This document shows, one piece after another, positions 9,678 through 20,599 of a stretch of DNA of 64,000 bases. The DNA is from Methylocapsa acidiphila B2 (GTDB lineage: Bacteria > Pseudomonadota > Alphaproteobacteria > Rhizobiales > Beijerinckiaceae), in the NCBI RefSeq assembly GCF_000427445.1, contig NZ_KE386496.1, forward strand, positions 1,364,001-1,428,000. Reading direction: 5' to 3'. Position numbers and translations under genes: made by a program. Every line of letters starts with the position of its first letter. Within the stretch, counting starts at the first letter, position 1. Under the pieces are notes generated by a model. The model worked only from the letters and a program-made list of their open reading frames with translations, was not told where the DNA came from and ran no database searches.

Positions 9678-10706
9678 TCATTGCGCCATGCCCGCGCCCC
9701 AGCCGGTGAGCTCGAGAACGCCGGCGACGAGGAACACCATGACGAGGGAGATCGGCAAGAACACTTTCCAGCCGAGCCGCATCAGCTGATCGTAGCGATA
9801 GCGCGGCACGAAGGCCTTCACCATCGCGAACATGAAGAACACCCCGGAAACCTTGAGGATAAACCAGACGGCGCCTGGAATCGCGACAAAAGGCCAATAG
9901 GGGAGCGGCGACAGCCAGCCGCCGAGAAACAGGATGGTCGTCAGCGCGCACATGGTGATGATCGCCACATATTCGGCGAGCATGAAGAGCATGTAAGGCG
10001 TCGAGGAATACTCCACCATGAAGCCCGCAACGAGCTCCGATTCGGCCTCGACCAGATCGAAGGGAGGGCGATTTGTCTCCGCAAGCGCCGAGATGAAGAA
10101 AATGACGAACATCGGGAACAACGGCAGCCAGTACCAGCCGAGGAGCCCGTAGCGCGTATCCTGCGCCTTCACGATGTCGCCGAGATTGAGCGTGCCGGCG
10201 CATAAAAGGACGGTGATGATGACGAAGCCGATCGAGACCTCGTAGGAGATCATCTGCGCCGCCGAGCGCAACGCCGAGAGAAACGGATATTTCGAATTCG
10301 ACGCCCAGCCGCCCATGATGATGCCATAGACGCTGAGAGAGGAGATTGCGAAAATATAGAGGACGCCGACATTGAGATCGGCGATCGCCCAGCCGTCGCT
10401 CACCGGGATGACCGCCCAAGCCGCCAAGGAGAGCACGCCCATGACGAAGGGGGCGAGCAGGAACACGCCCTTGTTCGCCCCATCCGGGACGACAGGCTCC
10501 TTGAAGACGAATTTCAGCATGTCCGCGAAGCTTTGAAACAGCCCCCACGGACCGACCACATTGGGGCCGCGCCGCAATTGCACCGCCGCCCAGATCTTGC
10601 GATCGGCGTAAAGAATATAGGCGATGTAGATAAGGAGGATGACGAGCAAAGCGACGCTCTTCAAGAGCGTGAGGAGCAACGGCCCAATCCAAGCTATCTG
10701 AGTCAT
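9678..10706 (-). CDS. nuoH: NADH-quinone oxidoreductase subunit H
   Basis: Membrane subunit forming part of the quinone chamber and the link to the peripheral arm (ND1 family), 342 residues with eight predicted helices. Conserved cytoplasmic loops are evident: [16 protein letters not shown], the acidic [18 protein letters not shown] and the [13 protein letters not shown] block. The start MTQIAWIG is chosen because it follows the nuoG stop by 7 bp; an in-frame ATG 36 nt upstream would overlap nuoG. Confidence 0.97.
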   Translation of the reverse strand: MTQIAWIGPLLLTLLKSVALLVILLIYIAYILYADRKIWAAVQLRRGPNVVGPWGLFQSFADMLKFVFKEPVVPDGANKGVFLLAPFVMGVLSLAAWAVIPVSDGWAIADLNVGVLYIFAISSLSVYGIIMGGWASNSKYPFLSALRSAAQMISYEVSIGFVIITVLLCAGTLNLGDIVKAQDTRYGLLGWYWLPLFPMFVIFFISALAETNRPPFDLVEAESELVAGFMVEYSSTPYMLFMLAEYVAIITMCALTTILFLGGWLSPLPYWPFVAIPGAVWFILKVSGVFFMFAMVKAFVPRYRYDQLMRLGWKVFLPISLVMVFLVAGVLELTGWGAGMAQ

Positions 10707-10713
10707 GGCCCTT

Positions 10714-12774
10714 CTACTCCGCCGCCTGGCGCGCAAGGTCAAGAGCGAGCGCCGAGCATTCGGCCATCACCGCCGAGGCGCGCGCGATCGAGTTGGTCTG
10801 ATAGAAATCGGCGATCGGGGTCGCGAAAGGCGCGCCGCTGGTCTTGCCGGCGTTCGCGACAAGAGCATCCGGGCTCCACAACGCCGGCGAGATCCGATCG
10901 AGCTTCGCGAAATGCGGATGCGCTTCATAGAGGCGCGCCCGCAATCCCTTCAGCGAATCGAAAGGAAGGCGCTGGCCGAGGACATCCGAAAGGGCGCGCA
11001 GGATCGCCCAATCCTCGCGCGCGTCGCCGGGCGGAAAATTGGCCCGGTCGGCCAATTGAACGCGCCCTTCGGTATTGACGTAAAGACCCGACTTTTCGGT
11101 ATAGGTCGCCCCTGGCAGAATGACGTCGGCGCGGGCCGCGCCGCGATCCCCATGGGCGCCTTGATAAATGACGAAGGGGCCCGGCTCGACGACGATCTCG
11201 TCGGCGCCGAGATTGAAGAGCACGTCGAGCGTCGCGGCCTTCGCCATGGTGAAAGCGTCGAGCCCGCCGTCCCGGGGAACGAAGCCGAGGTCGAGGCCGC
11301 CGACGCGGGCCGCGGCCGTATGCAGCACTGCAAAGCCGTTCCAGCCCGGCTTGATCGCGCCATGCGCGACCGCCGCCTTGGCGCCGAGCCCGAGAATGGC
11401 GAGCCCGTCATCGCGTGCGACGGCCCCCTGTCCGATCAGGAAAAGCGGCTTCTCCAATTTTTCGGACAGGTTCTCACTCAAGCTGGCGAGCGTTTCAGGC
11501 CCGGCGCCCAGATAATTATAGTCGTAGGTCAAATCGGCCTTTTCGCCGATGACGCTGACCCTGAACCCGCCTCTGAGCCAGCGCTTGCGAATCCGCGCAT
11601 TCAACACCGGCGCCTCGCGGCGCGGGTTCGAGCCGATGATGACAAGACTATCCGCCTCTTCAATGCCGGCGACGCCGGGGTTGAAGAGATAGCTGGCGCG
11701 GCCGAATTTTGGATCGAGCTTGGCGCCGTCCTGGCGACAATCGAGCGACTTGACGCCGAGCTTTTCAAGCAGGCTCTTCAGCGCGAACATGTCCTCGACG
11801 GCGCAAAGATCGCCAGCGATTGCGCCGATGCGCGCGGGCGGCGCGGCTTTGACCTTGGCGGCGATCGCGGCGAAGGCCTCGGCCCAACTGGCCGGGCGCA
11901 ATCTGCCATTTTCGCGCAGATAGGGGCGATCCAGGCGCCGGGTCTTGAGCCCGTCGACGATCTGGCGCGCCTTGTCGGAAATCCACTCCTCATTCACCGA
12001 TTCATTGGGGCGCGGAAGGATGCGCATCACCTCGCGCCCGCGGGTGTCGATGCGGATCGAGGAGCCCAGCGCATCCATGACGTCGATCGACTCGGTCTTG
12101 ACGAGTTCCCAAGGCCGAGCCTTGAAGGAATAAGGTTTAGGCAGGAGCGCGCCGACTGGGCAAAGATCGGCGACATTGCCCTGAAGCTCGGAACTCATCG
12201 CCGTCTCGAGATAGGTCGTGATCTCCATATCCTCGCCGCGCCCGATCGCGCCGAGATCGCCGGTTCCGGCGACCTCCGCGGTGAAGCGGACGCAACGGGT
12301 GCAATGAATGCAGCGGTTCATCGAGGTGCGCACGAGCGGCCCGATATATTTATCCTCGACCGCGCGCTTGTTCTCGCCGTAGCGCGAGGAATCGAAGCCG
12401 AAGGCGATCGCCTGGTCCTGCAGATCGCATTCGCCGCCCTGATCGCAGATCGGGCAATCGAGCGGATGATTGATGAGCAGGAACTCCATGACGCCTTCGC
12501 GCGCCTTCTTCACCATCGGCGATTTGGTGAGGACGACCGGCGGCTCGCCATTGGGGCCAGGACGCAGATCGCGCACCGCCACCGCGCAGGAAGCCGAAGG
12601 CTTCGGCGGGCCGCCCTTCACCTCGACGAGGCACATGCGGCAATTGCCGGCGATCGACAGCCGCTCGTGGAAGCAGAAACGCGGGATCTCGGCCCCGGCC
12701 TGCTCGCAAGCCTGCAGCAGCGTATATTCCGGCGGGACATCGACCTCGACGCCGTCAACGATGAGTCTGCTCAT
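10714..12774 (-). CDS. nuoG: NADH-quinone oxidoreductase subunit G
   Basis: Largest peripheral-arm subunit of complex I, 686 residues, carrying three Fe-S clusters. The 2Fe-2S site uses Cys34, 45, 48 and 63. The His/Cys 4Fe-4S site uses His103, Cys107, 110 and 116 ([14 protein letters not shown]). The third site uses Cys155, 158, 161 and 205. The rest is a molybdopterin-oxidoreductase-like domain without a cofactor role. The extra N7 cluster cysteines of E. coli NuoG are not seen, as expected for the shorter alphaproteobacterial/mitochondrial type. A 76-codon gene, 9 bp upstream, separates it from nuoF. Confidence 0.97.
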   Translation of the reverse strand: MSRLIVDGVEVDVPPEYTLLQACEQAGAEIPRFCFHERLSIAGNCRMCLVEVKGGPPKPSASCAVAVRDLRPGPNGEPPVVLTKSPMVKKAREGVMEFLLINHPLDCPICDQGGECDLQDQAIAFGFDSSRYGENKRAVEDKYIGPLVRTSMNRCIHCTRCVRFTAEVAGTGDLGAIGRGEDMEITTYLETAMSSELQGNVADLCPVGALLPKPYSFKARPWELVKTESIDVMDALGSSIRIDTRGREVMRILPRPNESVNEEWISDKARQIVDGLKTRRLDRPYLRENGRLRPASWAEAFAAIAAKVKAAPPARIGAIAGDLCAVEDMFALKSLLEKLGVKSLDCRQDGAKLDPKFGRASYLFNPGVAGIEEADSLVIIGSNPRREAPVLNARIRKRWLRGGFRVSVIGEKADLTYDYNYLGAGPETLASLSENLSEKLEKPLFLIGQGAVARDDGLAILGLGAKAAVAHGAIKPGWNGFAVLHTAAARVGGLDLGFVPRDGGLDAFTMAKAATLDVLFNLGADEIVVEPGPFVIYQGAHGDRGAARADVILPGATYTEKSGLYVNTEGRVQLADRANFPPGDAREDWAILRALSDVLGQRLPFDSLKGLRARLYEAHPHFAKLDRISPALWSPDALVANAGKTSGAPFATPIADFYQTNSIARASAVMAECSALALDLARQAAE

Positions 12775-12783
12775 GCCTTTTCC

Positions 12784-13014
12784 TCAATGCGGCAGTTCGA
12801 CAAGATCGAGACGCCGCTCGATTCGTTCGACTCTTTCCTCGAGTCTATCGATCCGCCGTTGCACTCCAACCAAGTTCTCCTCGACAGCCGTCAACCTGAC
12901 CTTGACGGTGTGCAGATCATCCAACACTCGGTCGAGCTTGGCGTCGAAATCGTTCAATCGACGGTCGAACCGGCGAAGAAATTCCAAGACGAGATCATGT
13001 GGCTCTTCAGCCAT
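12784..13014 (-). CDS. Small coiled-coil protein between nuoF and nuoG
   Basis: A 76-residue, highly charged protein that I do not recognise. From about residue 8 to 73 it is continuous amphipathic helix with heptad-like spacing (LRRFDRRLNDFDAKLDRVLDDL, shown here as its start; then RRIDRLEERVERIERRLDLV). It has no cysteine and no membrane segment. It starts 3 bp after the nuoF stop and ends 9 bp before nuoG, on the same strand, so it is almost certainly translated from the nuo mRNA. Base usage resembles its neighbours apart from a slightly lower GC. It could be an accessory or assembly factor of complex I, or a neutral passenger; nothing in the sequence decides. Confidence 0.75.
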   Translation of the reverse strand: MAEEPHDLVLEFLRRFDRRLNDFDAKLDRVLDDLHTVKVRLTAVEENLVGVQRRIDRLEERVERIERRLDLVELPH

Positions 13015-13017
13015 TTT

Positions 13018-14328
<1,311 letters not shown>

Positions 14329-14339
14329 CCTATTCGGCC

Positions 14340-14990
14340 TTACGGTTTCTTGGATTGGGGCAGACTCAACGGGCCGCTGCGTCCGTCGGCGCCATAAAGC
14401 GACGTCAAGGAGGTCAGCCGCCCGGCCGGCTCGGAGGTCACGCGGCCTGTTTGCGAGCCGATCTTCACCGGACGATCGGCCGCGAGATCGTCGAGCAATG
14501 TCTCGAAATTCTCAGGCGTCAGATCCTCGTAGTAATCGTCGTTGATCTGCACCATCGGCGCGTTGCAGCAGGCGCCAAGGCACTCGACCTCGCGCCAGGA
14601 GAAATTGCCGTCCGCCGACACCTGAGCTTCCTCGCCGACGCGTCGGCGCAAGACCGCCTTGATCTCGTCCGAGCCACAAAGCAGACAAGGCGTCGTGCCG
14701 CAAAGCTGAACGTAGAATCGGCCGACCGGCGCGAGGTTGAACATCGTGTAGAAAGTCGCGACCTCAAGCACGCGGATATAGGACATGCCGAGCCTGTTCG
14801 CGACCGCCTCGATCGCCGGCTTCGGCAGCCAATAATCATTCTGCTTTTGCGCTTGCCACAAAAGGGAGATGACCGCGGAAGCCTCGCGGCCTTCCGGGTA
14901 TTTCTTGACGATTGCCTCCGCAAACGCCTCGTTCTCCGGCGTGAAGGCGAAGGATTCCGGCTGAACTTCGGCGAGCCGACGAACTGACAT
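14340..14990 (-). CDS. nuoE: NADH-quinone oxidoreductase subunit E
   Basis: Peripheral 2Fe-2S (N1a) subunit partnering NuoF, 216 residues. The thioredoxin-like fold carries the cluster ligands Cys97 and Cys102 (LCGTTPC) plus Cys137 and Cys141 (ECLGAC). The last about 40 residues beyond the fold are Gly/Ser/Thr/Pro-rich and look disordered, an extension common in alphaproteobacterial NuoE. A 72-bp spacer without a gene separates it from nuoD. Confidence 0.97.
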   Translation of the reverse strand: MSVRRLAEVQPESFAFTPENEAFAEAIVKKYPEGREASAVISLLWQAQKQNDYWLPKPAIEAVANRLGMSYIRVLEVATFYTMFNLAPVGRFYVQLCGTTPCLLCGSDEIKAVLRRRVGEEAQVSADGNFSWREVECLGACCNAPMVQINDDYYEDLTPENFETLLDDLAADRPVKIGSQTGRVTSEPAGRLTSLTSLYGADGRSGPLSLPQSKKP

Positions 14991-15062
14991 GAGTGCTTTA
15001 CCCCACTAATTCGCATTGCCCGGCAAGGGCGCGGCCGCGCGCATGCGCAGGAGACCTCGCCG

Positions 15063-16253
15063 TCACCGGTCCACCTCGCCAAAGACGATGTCGATCGAGC
15101 CCAAAATCGCGCTGACGTCAGCGAGCATCGACTTGCGGCAGAGGAAATCCATCGCCGCGAGATGGGCGAATCCAGGCGCCCGGATCTTGCAGCGATAGGG
15201 CTTGTCGGTGCCGTCGGAGACGAGATAGACGCCGAACTCGCCCTTGGGCGCCTCGACCGCGCTATAGACCTCGCCCGCCGGAACGTGGAAGCCTTCCGTG
15301 TAAAGCTTGAAGTGCTGGATCAGCGCCTCCATCGAGCGCTTCATTTCCGCGCGTGACGGGGGCACAACCTTGCCGTGCTTCGCAGCGACGGGCCCCTGCC
15401 CGTCCTTCGCCGACAGCTTCTCAATACATTGCTTCATGATGCGGACGGACTGGCGCATCTCCTCCATGCGAATGACCTGCCGATCATAATTATCGCCATG
15501 GCGGCCGACCGGAATGTCGAACTCCATCTCTTCATAGCATTCATAAGGCTGCGCCTTACGCAGATCCCAAGGCGCGCCGGAGCCGCGCACCATGACGCCC
15601 GAGAAGCCCCAGCGCCAGCAATCCTCGAGACTCACGATTCCGATATCGACATTGCGCTGCTTGAAGATGCGGTTGTCGATGAACAACGCCTGTAGATCGT
15701 CGCAGGTTTTCAGGAAAGGATCGCACCAGGCGTAAATATCGTCGATGAGCTGCTTCGGAATATCGAGATGCACGCCCCCGGGGCGGAAATAATTGGCGTG
15801 GAGCCGCGCGCCAGAGGCCCGCTCATAGAAGACCATGAGCTTCTCGCGCTCCTCGAAGCCCCAGAGCGGGGGCGTCAAGGCGCCGACGTCCATCGCCTGC
15901 GTGGTGACGTTGAGGAGATGCGAGAGAATGCGGCCGATTTCGCAGAAAAGCACGCGGAGCAATTGGCCGCGGCGCGGAACCTCTATTCCGAGCAGCTTCT
16001 CGATGGCGAGGCAGAAGGCATGCTCCTGATTCATCGGCGCGACATAATCGAGCCGATCGAAATAAGGCACGTTCTGCAAATAGGTGCGCGCCTCCATCAG
16101 CTTTTCCGTGCCGCGATGCAGCAGGCCGATATGCGGATCGACGCGCTCGACGACCTCCCCGTCGAGCTCGAGAACGAGCCGTAAGACGCCATGCGCCGCC
16201 GGATGCTGCGGGCCGAAATTGATCGTGAAGTTGCGGACCGGGTTGTCGCTCAT
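15063..16253 (-). CDS. nuoD: NADH-quinone oxidoreductase subunit D
   Basis: 49-kDa-type subunit lining the quinone-binding site together with NuoB, 396 residues. Diagnostic regions are [22 protein letters not shown], whose two histidines reach the quinone headgroup, [13 protein letters not shown], and the C-terminal [35 protein letters not shown] (cited only in part as family hallmark, ending GEVDR). The [NiFe]-hydrogenase cysteines are absent, as expected. It follows nuoC by 51 bp; nuoC and nuoD are separate genes here, unlike the E. coli fusion. Confidence 0.98.
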   Translation of the reverse strand: MSDNPVRNFTINFGPQHPAAHGVLRLVLELDGEVVERVDPHIGLLHRGTEKLMEARTYLQNVPYFDRLDYVAPMNQEHAFCLAIEKLLGIEVPRRGQLLRVLFCEIGRILSHLLNVTTQAMDVGALTPPLWGFEEREKLMVFYERASGARLHANYFRPGGVHLDIPKQLIDDIYAWCDPFLKTCDDLQALFIDNRIFKQRNVDIGIVSLEDCWRWGFSGVMVRGSGAPWDLRKAQPYECYEEMEFDIPVGRHGDNYDRQVIRMEEMRQSVRIMKQCIEKLSAKDGQGPVAAKHGKVVPPSRAEMKRSMEALIQHFKLYTEGFHVPAGEVYSAVEAPKGEFGVYLVSDGTDKPYRCKIRAPGFAHLAAMDFLCRKSMLADVSAILGSIDIVFGEVDR

Positions 16254-16304
16254 GATTCGGACTTCAACCTGCGTTGTTCATTGCGTCGGATCTAAAGGCC
16301 GAAT

Positions 16305-16919
16305 TCAATGCGGATTGTTCTTGGCCTTCTCGTCGCCGGGCAGGACATAATCGATCGCGCCTTCCCATGGCGACAGGAAATCGAAGCTGCGATAGTCCTG
16401 GGTGAGTTGGACCGGCTCGTAGACGACGCGCTTGCGCTCATCGTCGTAGCGCACCTCGACATAGCCGGTCATCGGAAAATCCTTGCGGAGGGGATGGCCG
16501 TCAAAACCATAATCCGTCAGCAGCCGGCGCAAATCCGGATGGCCGGAGAACAGCACGCCAAAGAGATCATAAGCCTCGCGCTCAAACCAATTGGCCGCTG
16601 GATAGAGATCGGAGAGCGAAGGAACGGGGGTCTCCTCGTCGGTCGCGACCTTCACTCGGATGCGCCGATTATGCTTCGGCGAAAGAAGATGCGTGACCAC
16701 GTCAAAGCGCTTTTCCCGCACGGGATAATCGACGGCGGTGAGATCGATGAAGGACACGAAAAGGCAGGCCGGATCGTCGCGAAGATAGGCGACCGCCTCG
16801 AGGAGCCGCGGCAACTCGACCGTCAAGGTCAGCTCGCCATAAGCGGTCGAAACCTCGCCGACCGCGCCTGGCAGAGCCGCCGCGATCGCATCGCCCAATT
16901 GCTTCAGGTCGCTATCCAT
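16305..16919 (-). CDS. nuoC: NADH-quinone oxidoreductase subunit C
   Basis: 30-kDa-type peripheral subunit of complex I, 204 residues. The family signature is seen in [29 protein letters not shown] with the following [19 protein letters not shown] (both quoted for recognition). The ATG at 16919 (MDSDLKQL) is preferred; the open frame extends 30 codons further with an Arg-rich composition unlike the family. The 128-bp gap to nuoB (16920-17047) contains no gene that I can support. Confidence 0.96.
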   Translation of the reverse strand: MDSDLKQLGDAIAAALPGAVGEVSTAYGELTLTVELPRLLEAVAYLRDDPACLFVSFIDLTAVDYPVREKRFDVVTHLLSPKHNRRIRVKVATDEETPVPSLSDLYPAANWFEREAYDLFGVLFSGHPDLRRLLTDYGFDGHPLRKDFPMTGYVEVRYDDERKRVVYEPVQLTQDYRSFDFLSPWEGAIDYVLPGDEKAKNNPH

Positions 16920-17047
16920 CTCAACCTTTCCATCTGCCGCGCGGTCTCGGTCCAACTTGCGGCGCCGCCGTCCCGTCCACGATTCGCGACTTGTGGAGCG
17001 CCTCTCCAAAATGCGCCGCGAACGAGACCGCTCAAGGCGACTCGCTT

Positions 17048-17614
17048 TTAGCGTTCGATCGTCCCGGTGCGGCGAATTTTTTTCTGCAAAAGCAAAATGC
17101 CATAGACCAAGGCCTCGGCGGACGGCGGGCAGCCGGGGACGTAAATATCCACGGGCACCACGCGATCGCAGCCGCGCACGACCGAGTAGGAATAGTGATA
17201 ATAGCCTCCGCCATTGGCGCAGGAGCCCATCGAGATGACGTAGCGCGGCTCAGGCATTTGGTCATAGACCTTGCGTAGAGCGGGCGCCATCTTGTTGGTG
17301 AGCGTGCCGGCGACGATCATCACATCGGATTGGCGCGGCGATCCGCGCGGCGCGAATCCGAAGCGCTCGACGTCATAGCGCGGCATCGAGGCTTGCATCA
17401 TCTCGACCGCGCAGCAGGCCAGCCCGAACGTCATCCACATGAGGGAGCCGGTGCGTGCCCAATTGATCAATTCGTCGCTCGCGGTGACGATGAAGCCTTT
17501 GTCGGCGAGCTGATCATTGATCGAAAGAAAATAAGGATCTGCTGCCGCGCCGGGACGCACGAAGCCATTGCCTGCGCCGGCGAGATCTTGTTGTCGCGGA
17601 GGGGTCAATCCCAT
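17048..17614 (-). CDS. nuoB: NADH-quinone oxidoreductase subunit B (cluster N2)
   Basis: Carries the terminal 4Fe-4S cluster N2 that reduces quinone, 188 residues. Ligands are the tandem Cys67-Cys68 ([11 protein letters not shown]), Cys132 (MGSCANGGG) and Cys162 (VPGCPPSAE). The start at 17614 (MGLTPPRQ) overlaps the nuoA 3' end by 10 bp and has AGAAGGG about 9 nt upstream. An in-frame ATG seven codons earlier (17635) is possible but less well supported. Confidence 0.97.
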   Translation of the reverse strand: MGLTPPRQQDLAGAGNGFVRPGAAADPYFLSINDQLADKGFIVTASDELINWARTGSLMWMTFGLACCAVEMMQASMPRYDVERFGFAPRGSPRQSDVMIVAGTLTNKMAPALRKVYDQMPEPRYVISMGSCANGGGYYHYSYSVVRGCDRVVPVDIYVPGCPPSAEALVYGILLLQKKIRRTGTIER

Positions 17615-17970
17615 TCGAGCGCGCCCTTCTTCCATTCATAGACGAAGCCGATGGTCAGAACGCCGAGGAAGATCATCATCGACCAGAAGCCAAAAGCGCC
17701 GATCCCCCGGAAGGCGACGGCCCAGGGAAACAGAAAGGCCACTTCGAGATCGAAGATAATGAAGAGCAGCGACACCAGATAGAAGCGCACGTCGAAAGTC
17801 ATGCGGGCGTCGTCGAAAGCGTTGAAGCCGCATTCATAGGCCGAGAGCTTTTCGGCGTCGGGGGCTTTGAAGGCGAGCAAAAACGGAGCGACGAGCAGCG
17901 CGCCGGAGATGACCGCTGCGACCGCCATGAAGATCACAAGCGGCAAATATTGGTCGAGAAGGCCTGGCAT
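17605..17970 (-). CDS. nuoA: NADH-quinone oxidoreductase subunit A
   Basis: Three-helix membrane subunit at the quinone-site end of complex I (ND3 family), 121 residues. Recognised by the loop [25 protein letters not shown] (the YECGF cysteine loop) and the acidic helix [18 protein letters not shown]. It is the first gene of the nuo operon. The 311 bp upstream, to tRNA-Asp, should hold the operon promoter, but no consensus sites stand out. Confidence 0.97.
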   Translation of the reverse strand: MPGLLDQYLPLVIFMAVAAVISGALLVAPFLLAFKAPDAEKLSAYECGFNAFDDARMTFDVRFYLVSLLFIIFDLEVAFLFPWAVAFRGIGAFGFWSMMIFLGVLTIGFVYEWKKGALEWD

Positions 17971-18281
17971 GATCTGGCTCGGTCTGGACCGGCAAGGTCG
18001 AGGGACGATAGGAAGACGAGCGGCGCGCCGCTCCCCTTTCCAGCGAAGCGATGCCTATCGCAGTGCAAAGGCCTACGCAAGATGAAGTTTCGAGCGCGGC
18101 CGCGCTGCAGCCGGCTGTGTGCGCGGCGCGTTCAGAGTCTTCGATCAAATTGGCTGAGGCCGAGCGAGATCCATCCGAAAGCCTAAGCGCAACAGGACCG
18201 AATTGGCCTTGCGGCTTTCCGCTTTTTCGCGCGCGCCGCACAGATTTTTGTCCGAACGGCGCAGCTGGAAGATCTGAAAAA
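17971..18281. other. Intergenic region upstream of nuoA
   Basis: About 310 bp between nuoA and tRNA-Asp, both on the minus strand. It must contain the nuo promoter unless tRNA read-through drives it. I see no convincing -35/-10 pair, no coding frame with protein-like composition and no strong hairpin. The part next to the tRNA (18241-18281) has a T-run on the minus strand right after the CCA end, which may help terminate the tRNA transcript. Confidence 0.5.
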
Positions 18282-18358
<77 letters not shown>

Positions 18359-18548
18359 GCGACGGCCGCGCATAGCGGCCCGCTGGAGATGAGCCGGATA
18401 GGATACGCGAGAAGCCAAGTCAAGCAAGAAGACATGGGCTCGCGGCGATCGCCTCCCGAAGCGGCCTAGACTGGGCAAAAAATTCAAATCCAAAAAAGCC
18501 AGACGCGAGCTTCGCCTCCGGCTGTGCCTTCGCTTGGCGGCCTAATTG

Positions 18549-18573
18549 GGAACTTAGGCGATTCAAATTCGTT
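18549..18573 (+). promoter_or_regulatory. Sigma-EcfG-type general stress promoter
   Basis: GGAAC at 18549-18553, a 16-nt spacer, then CGTT at 18570-18573. This is an exact match to the GGAAC-N16/17-CGTT consensus of the alphaproteobacterial EcfG (PhyR-NepR-EcfG) general stress response. It lies 55 bp upstream of the start codon of a CsbD-family stress gene in the correct orientation. Confidence 0.8.
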
Positions 18574-18627
18574 TAAGCTCGCGACGTGCGCACACGTTCA
18601 TCAAAGTAAACTTTGCAGGAGACAGAG

Positions 18628-18828
18628 ATGGACTGGAACCGTATCGAAGGAAACTGGAAGCAAATAAAAGGTCAGCTTAAGCAAAAATGGGCCGACCTGA
18701 CCGACGATGATCTCGACAAAATCGCAGGTAAACGCGAACAGCTCGAAGGCACGCTGCAAGAGCGCTATGGCATAGCCAAGGATGCTGTGCGTAAGGACGT
18801 CGATGACTGGCTGAAGACCCTTCATTGA
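18628..18828 (+). CDS. CsbD-family stress protein
   Basis: A 66-residue hydrophilic protein of the CsbD/YjbJ family (MDWNRIEGNWKQIKGQLKQ opening, WADLTDDDLDKIAGKREQL middle). Members are small, largely helical cytoplasmic proteins induced by general stress; their molecular role is unknown. The start at 18628 is preferred over an in-frame ATG five codons upstream, because GCAGGAGACAG gives a good ribosome site. An exact EcfG-type promoter 55 bp upstream fits stress control. The gene stands alone between two tRNA genes. Confidence 0.93.
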   Translation: MDWNRIEGNWKQIKGQLKQKWADLTDDDLDKIAGKREQLEGTLQERYGIAKDAVRKDVDDWLKTLH

Positions 18829-18875
18829 CTTGATATTGCCGGGCTGTCGTTGCGATTTTCGCGACCCCGACGCGT

Positions 18876-18920
18876 TTAAGAAAGCCCCTGCCCGGCCCGC
18901 AATCGGGCCGGCGCGGGGGC
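18876..18920 (-). terminator. Terminator downstream of tRNA-Val
   Basis: On the minus strand a long GC-rich hairpin (stem arms 18884-18899 and 18904-18920, loop of about 4 nt) is followed by TTTCTT. It starts 51 bp beyond the 3' end of tRNA-Val. It lies head-on to the CsbD gene and may stop both transcripts, though the T-run serves the minus strand. Confidence 0.75.
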
Positions 18921-18970
18921 GCTTCTCTAGCGTTCGAGCCCTTGCCGCAACCGAGCGGCATAAGGTCGCT

Positions 18971-19046
18971 TGGTGGGCGGTGACGGGCTCGAACCGCCGA
19001 CCCTCTCGGTGTAAACGAGATGCTCTACCAACTGAGCTAACCGCCC
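18971..19046 (-). tRNA. tRNA-Val (UAC)
   Basis: A complete 76-nt cloverleaf on the minus strand. Acceptor GGGCGGT pairs with ACCGCCC, D arm GCTCAGTTGGTAGAGC, anticodon stem-loop CTCGTTTACACCGAG with TAC, T arm GGCGGTTCGAGCCCGTC, discriminator A and encoded CCA. A GC-rich terminator follows at 18876-18920. Confidence 0.96.
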
Positions 19047-19172
19047 GACGAGCCAGATTGGTCCCGTCCCGCGCCGGGATGAGTCGCACAGCCGATTTGC
19101 AGCGTCAACGACAGGTTTCCCAGTCAGGAACGAGACGGCCGACTTCAACGCCGCAACTTATCGGAATGGGCC

Positions 19173-19210
19173 ATGCTCATGATTTCGGTTCCAACCGAAA
19201 TCATGAGCAT
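19173..19210. repeat. Perfect 18-bp inverted repeat
   Basis: ATGCTCATGATTTCGGTT at 19173-19190 and its exact reverse complement at 19193-19210 are separated by two bases. It begins 25 bp past the stop of the downstream-facing Spy-like gene, so it can form a very stable hairpin at the 3' end of that mRNA. No T-run follows on either strand. Its AT content and perfection differ from the GC-rich terminators elsewhere in the window. Confidence 0.85.
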
Positions 19211-19234
19211 CTCAGGCCAGGCGCGGACCAAAAT

Positions 19235-19774
19235 TCAACGGCGGTCGATCCGCGAGGCGTCGCTTTCGGTCGCGCCCAGGTCGTCATGGACGAAACGCGC
19301 GAACATGCGGCGCTGATTGTCGTCGAGCGAGTCGTAAAACGGCCTCGCCGCATCGGCAATCTTCCGCAGGTCGGCGGATCGCGTCGCCAAGGCGTCCGAG
19401 TCGCGCTGCATTGCAAGAATGTCGTCTCGCCGCATGTCTCGCTCGCTTCTCGCGGCGTCTGGGCGATCGGTCCCGTCGCTGGCGGATCGACCGGCGTTAA
19501 GCGCCTGCTTGTCCCCGCCTCCATTGGCGCTCTTGGTTGCAATGTCATGAAGCGCAGCCTCGAATTGAGGCCATTGCTTGGCTTGCGCCTCGGTCAGGCG
19601 AAGCCTGGCCTTGAACTCGGCGGCCCGGGCGTCGGCGCGGTCGACGATTTGATTGGCCGTGAGCGCGGGCGCCTCGTTCCGATAGCTGCGGCCTTGGGCG
19701 AGGTTCGCCGACGGAAGGATCAAAGCGCCCGCGACGCCGATGATCGCAAGGCCTGATGCCACGCGTTTTTGCAT
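19235..19774 (-). CDS. Periplasmic Spy/CpxP-like (LTXXQ) protein
   Basis: A 179-residue exported protein with a signal peptide (hydrophobic segment VASGLAIIGVAGALILPSA, cleavage near ANLAQG). The mature part is helical and carries two LTXXQ-like motifs: LRLTEAQAKQW at about 58 and LDDNQRRMF at about 150. Proteins of this superfamily act as periplasmic chaperones (Spy) or stress regulators (CpxP); which applies here is not visible. A perfect inverted repeat follows the gene, and an EcfG-like promoter lies 60 bp upstream. A second family member is encoded at 30583-31209. Confidence 0.85.
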   Translation of the reverse strand: MQKRVASGLAIIGVAGALILPSANLAQGRSYRNEAPALTANQIVDRADARAAEFKARLRLTEAQAKQWPQFEAALHDIATKSANGGGDKQALNAGRSASDGTDRPDAARSERDMRRDDILAMQRDSDALATRSADLRKIADAARPFYDSLDDNQRRMFARFVHDDLGATESDASRIDRR

Positions 19775-19833
19775 TTGCCCAGCTCCCTGATGGACCTCGC
19801 TCCTGACGAGGCATTTTCCTCTATTGGTAGGCT

Positions 19834-19858
19834 AACGCGCGCTTCCCTTGCTGGTTCA
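19834..19858 (-). promoter_or_regulatory. Candidate EcfG-like promoter (one mismatch)
   Basis: On the minus strand TGAAC (19858-19854), 16 nt, then CGTT (19837-19834). This matches GGAAC-N16-CGTT except for the first base. It is 60 bp upstream of the Spy-like start at 19774 and correctly oriented. It lies about 1.3 kb from the exact EcfG-type site in front of the CsbD gene. Confidence 0.45.
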
Positions 19859-19900
19859 CGATGAAGCGGCCTCCGCGGAAAAAATCCTGCCTCGACGCAA

Positions 19901-20599
19901 TTATGCCCCGCGCTCATTCGACCAAGGCGTCTCGACGATCGGTTTTTTCATGATGCGCCAACCGACGCGCACCATGAAGGCCGCCCCGAACAGCGGCGTC
20001 AGCAAATTGAAGACCGGAAACGCGAGCATCCCCGCCATGAAAAGACCGGCGACGAACAGACGCAACTCGTTATCCCTGCGGAGGCGGCGCACTTCCGCGA
20101 AGGGAAGGAAGCGTAGGGCGGCGAGCTCAAAATAGCCGCGTCCGAAAAGATAGGCGTTGGCGCCGAAAAAGGCGACGGCGTTGACGCCGGGGACCAGCAA
20201 AAGCGCGAGCGCGACCAAATTGACTAGGAGCGAAACCGCCGCGAATTTCAGCGAGAGCCACGTCGCCTCGCCGAACGGAAGCGCGCGTCCCGGCGTCAGT
20301 TTCGGGTTCAGCTCTCTTTCGACTTCCTCCGCGAGTTCGTCGAAGAAAAAGCCTGCGACGAGAAAGGACGCCGGCGTCAGCAGGAAGGCGAGGCCTATAA
20401 AAAGGCCTAATCCGCCGAGAAACGAAAGGGCGGTCGACAGCCAGGGATAGGGAAGCGCGACAAACGCGACGATCAATTTCTCGAGGCCGATCCAGACCAG
20501 ACCGAGCAGCGCCAAGGTCAAGGCTATCGTTTTCAGCAGCACCCGACGAAAGGGCGGCGTCAGGATTTGGCCCGCGGCGGCGAGCGCATCGTCGAACAT
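19901..20599 (-). CDS. EI24/CysZ-family membrane protein
   Basis: A 232-residue integral membrane protein of the EI24 (CysZ-like) family. Four or more hydrophobic segments are visible: LLKTIALTLALLGLVWIGL (about 21-39), a long segment LSTALSFLGGLGLFIGLAFL, a pair around SLKFAAVSLLVNLVALALLL and one near LRLFVAGLFMAGMLAFPVF. The family includes the CysZ sulfate permease, but many members have other or unknown roles, and no cys genes are nearby. Family membership is firm; sulfate transport is not established. Confidence 0.8.
   Translation of the reverse strand: MFDDALAAAGQILTPPFRRVLLKTIALTLALLGLVWIGLEKLIVAFVALPYPWLSTALSFLGGLGLFIGLAFLLTPASFLVAGFFFDELAEEVERELNPKLTPGRALPFGEATWLSLKFAAVSLLVNLVALALLLVPGVNAVAFFGANAYLFGRGYFELAALRFLPFAEVRRLRRDNELRLFVAGLFMAGMLAFPVFNLLTPLFGAAFMVRVGWRIMKKPIVETPWSNERGA

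Noticed and set aside
18359-18548. Integrated element at the tRNA-Asp or tRNA-Val genes
   Set aside because: No integrase, duplicated tRNA 3' end or att-like repeat was found beside either tRNA.
19901-20599. Sulfate transport operon around the EI24/CysZ-like gene
   Set aside because: No cysteine-synthesis or sulfate genes nearby; family alone does not support it.
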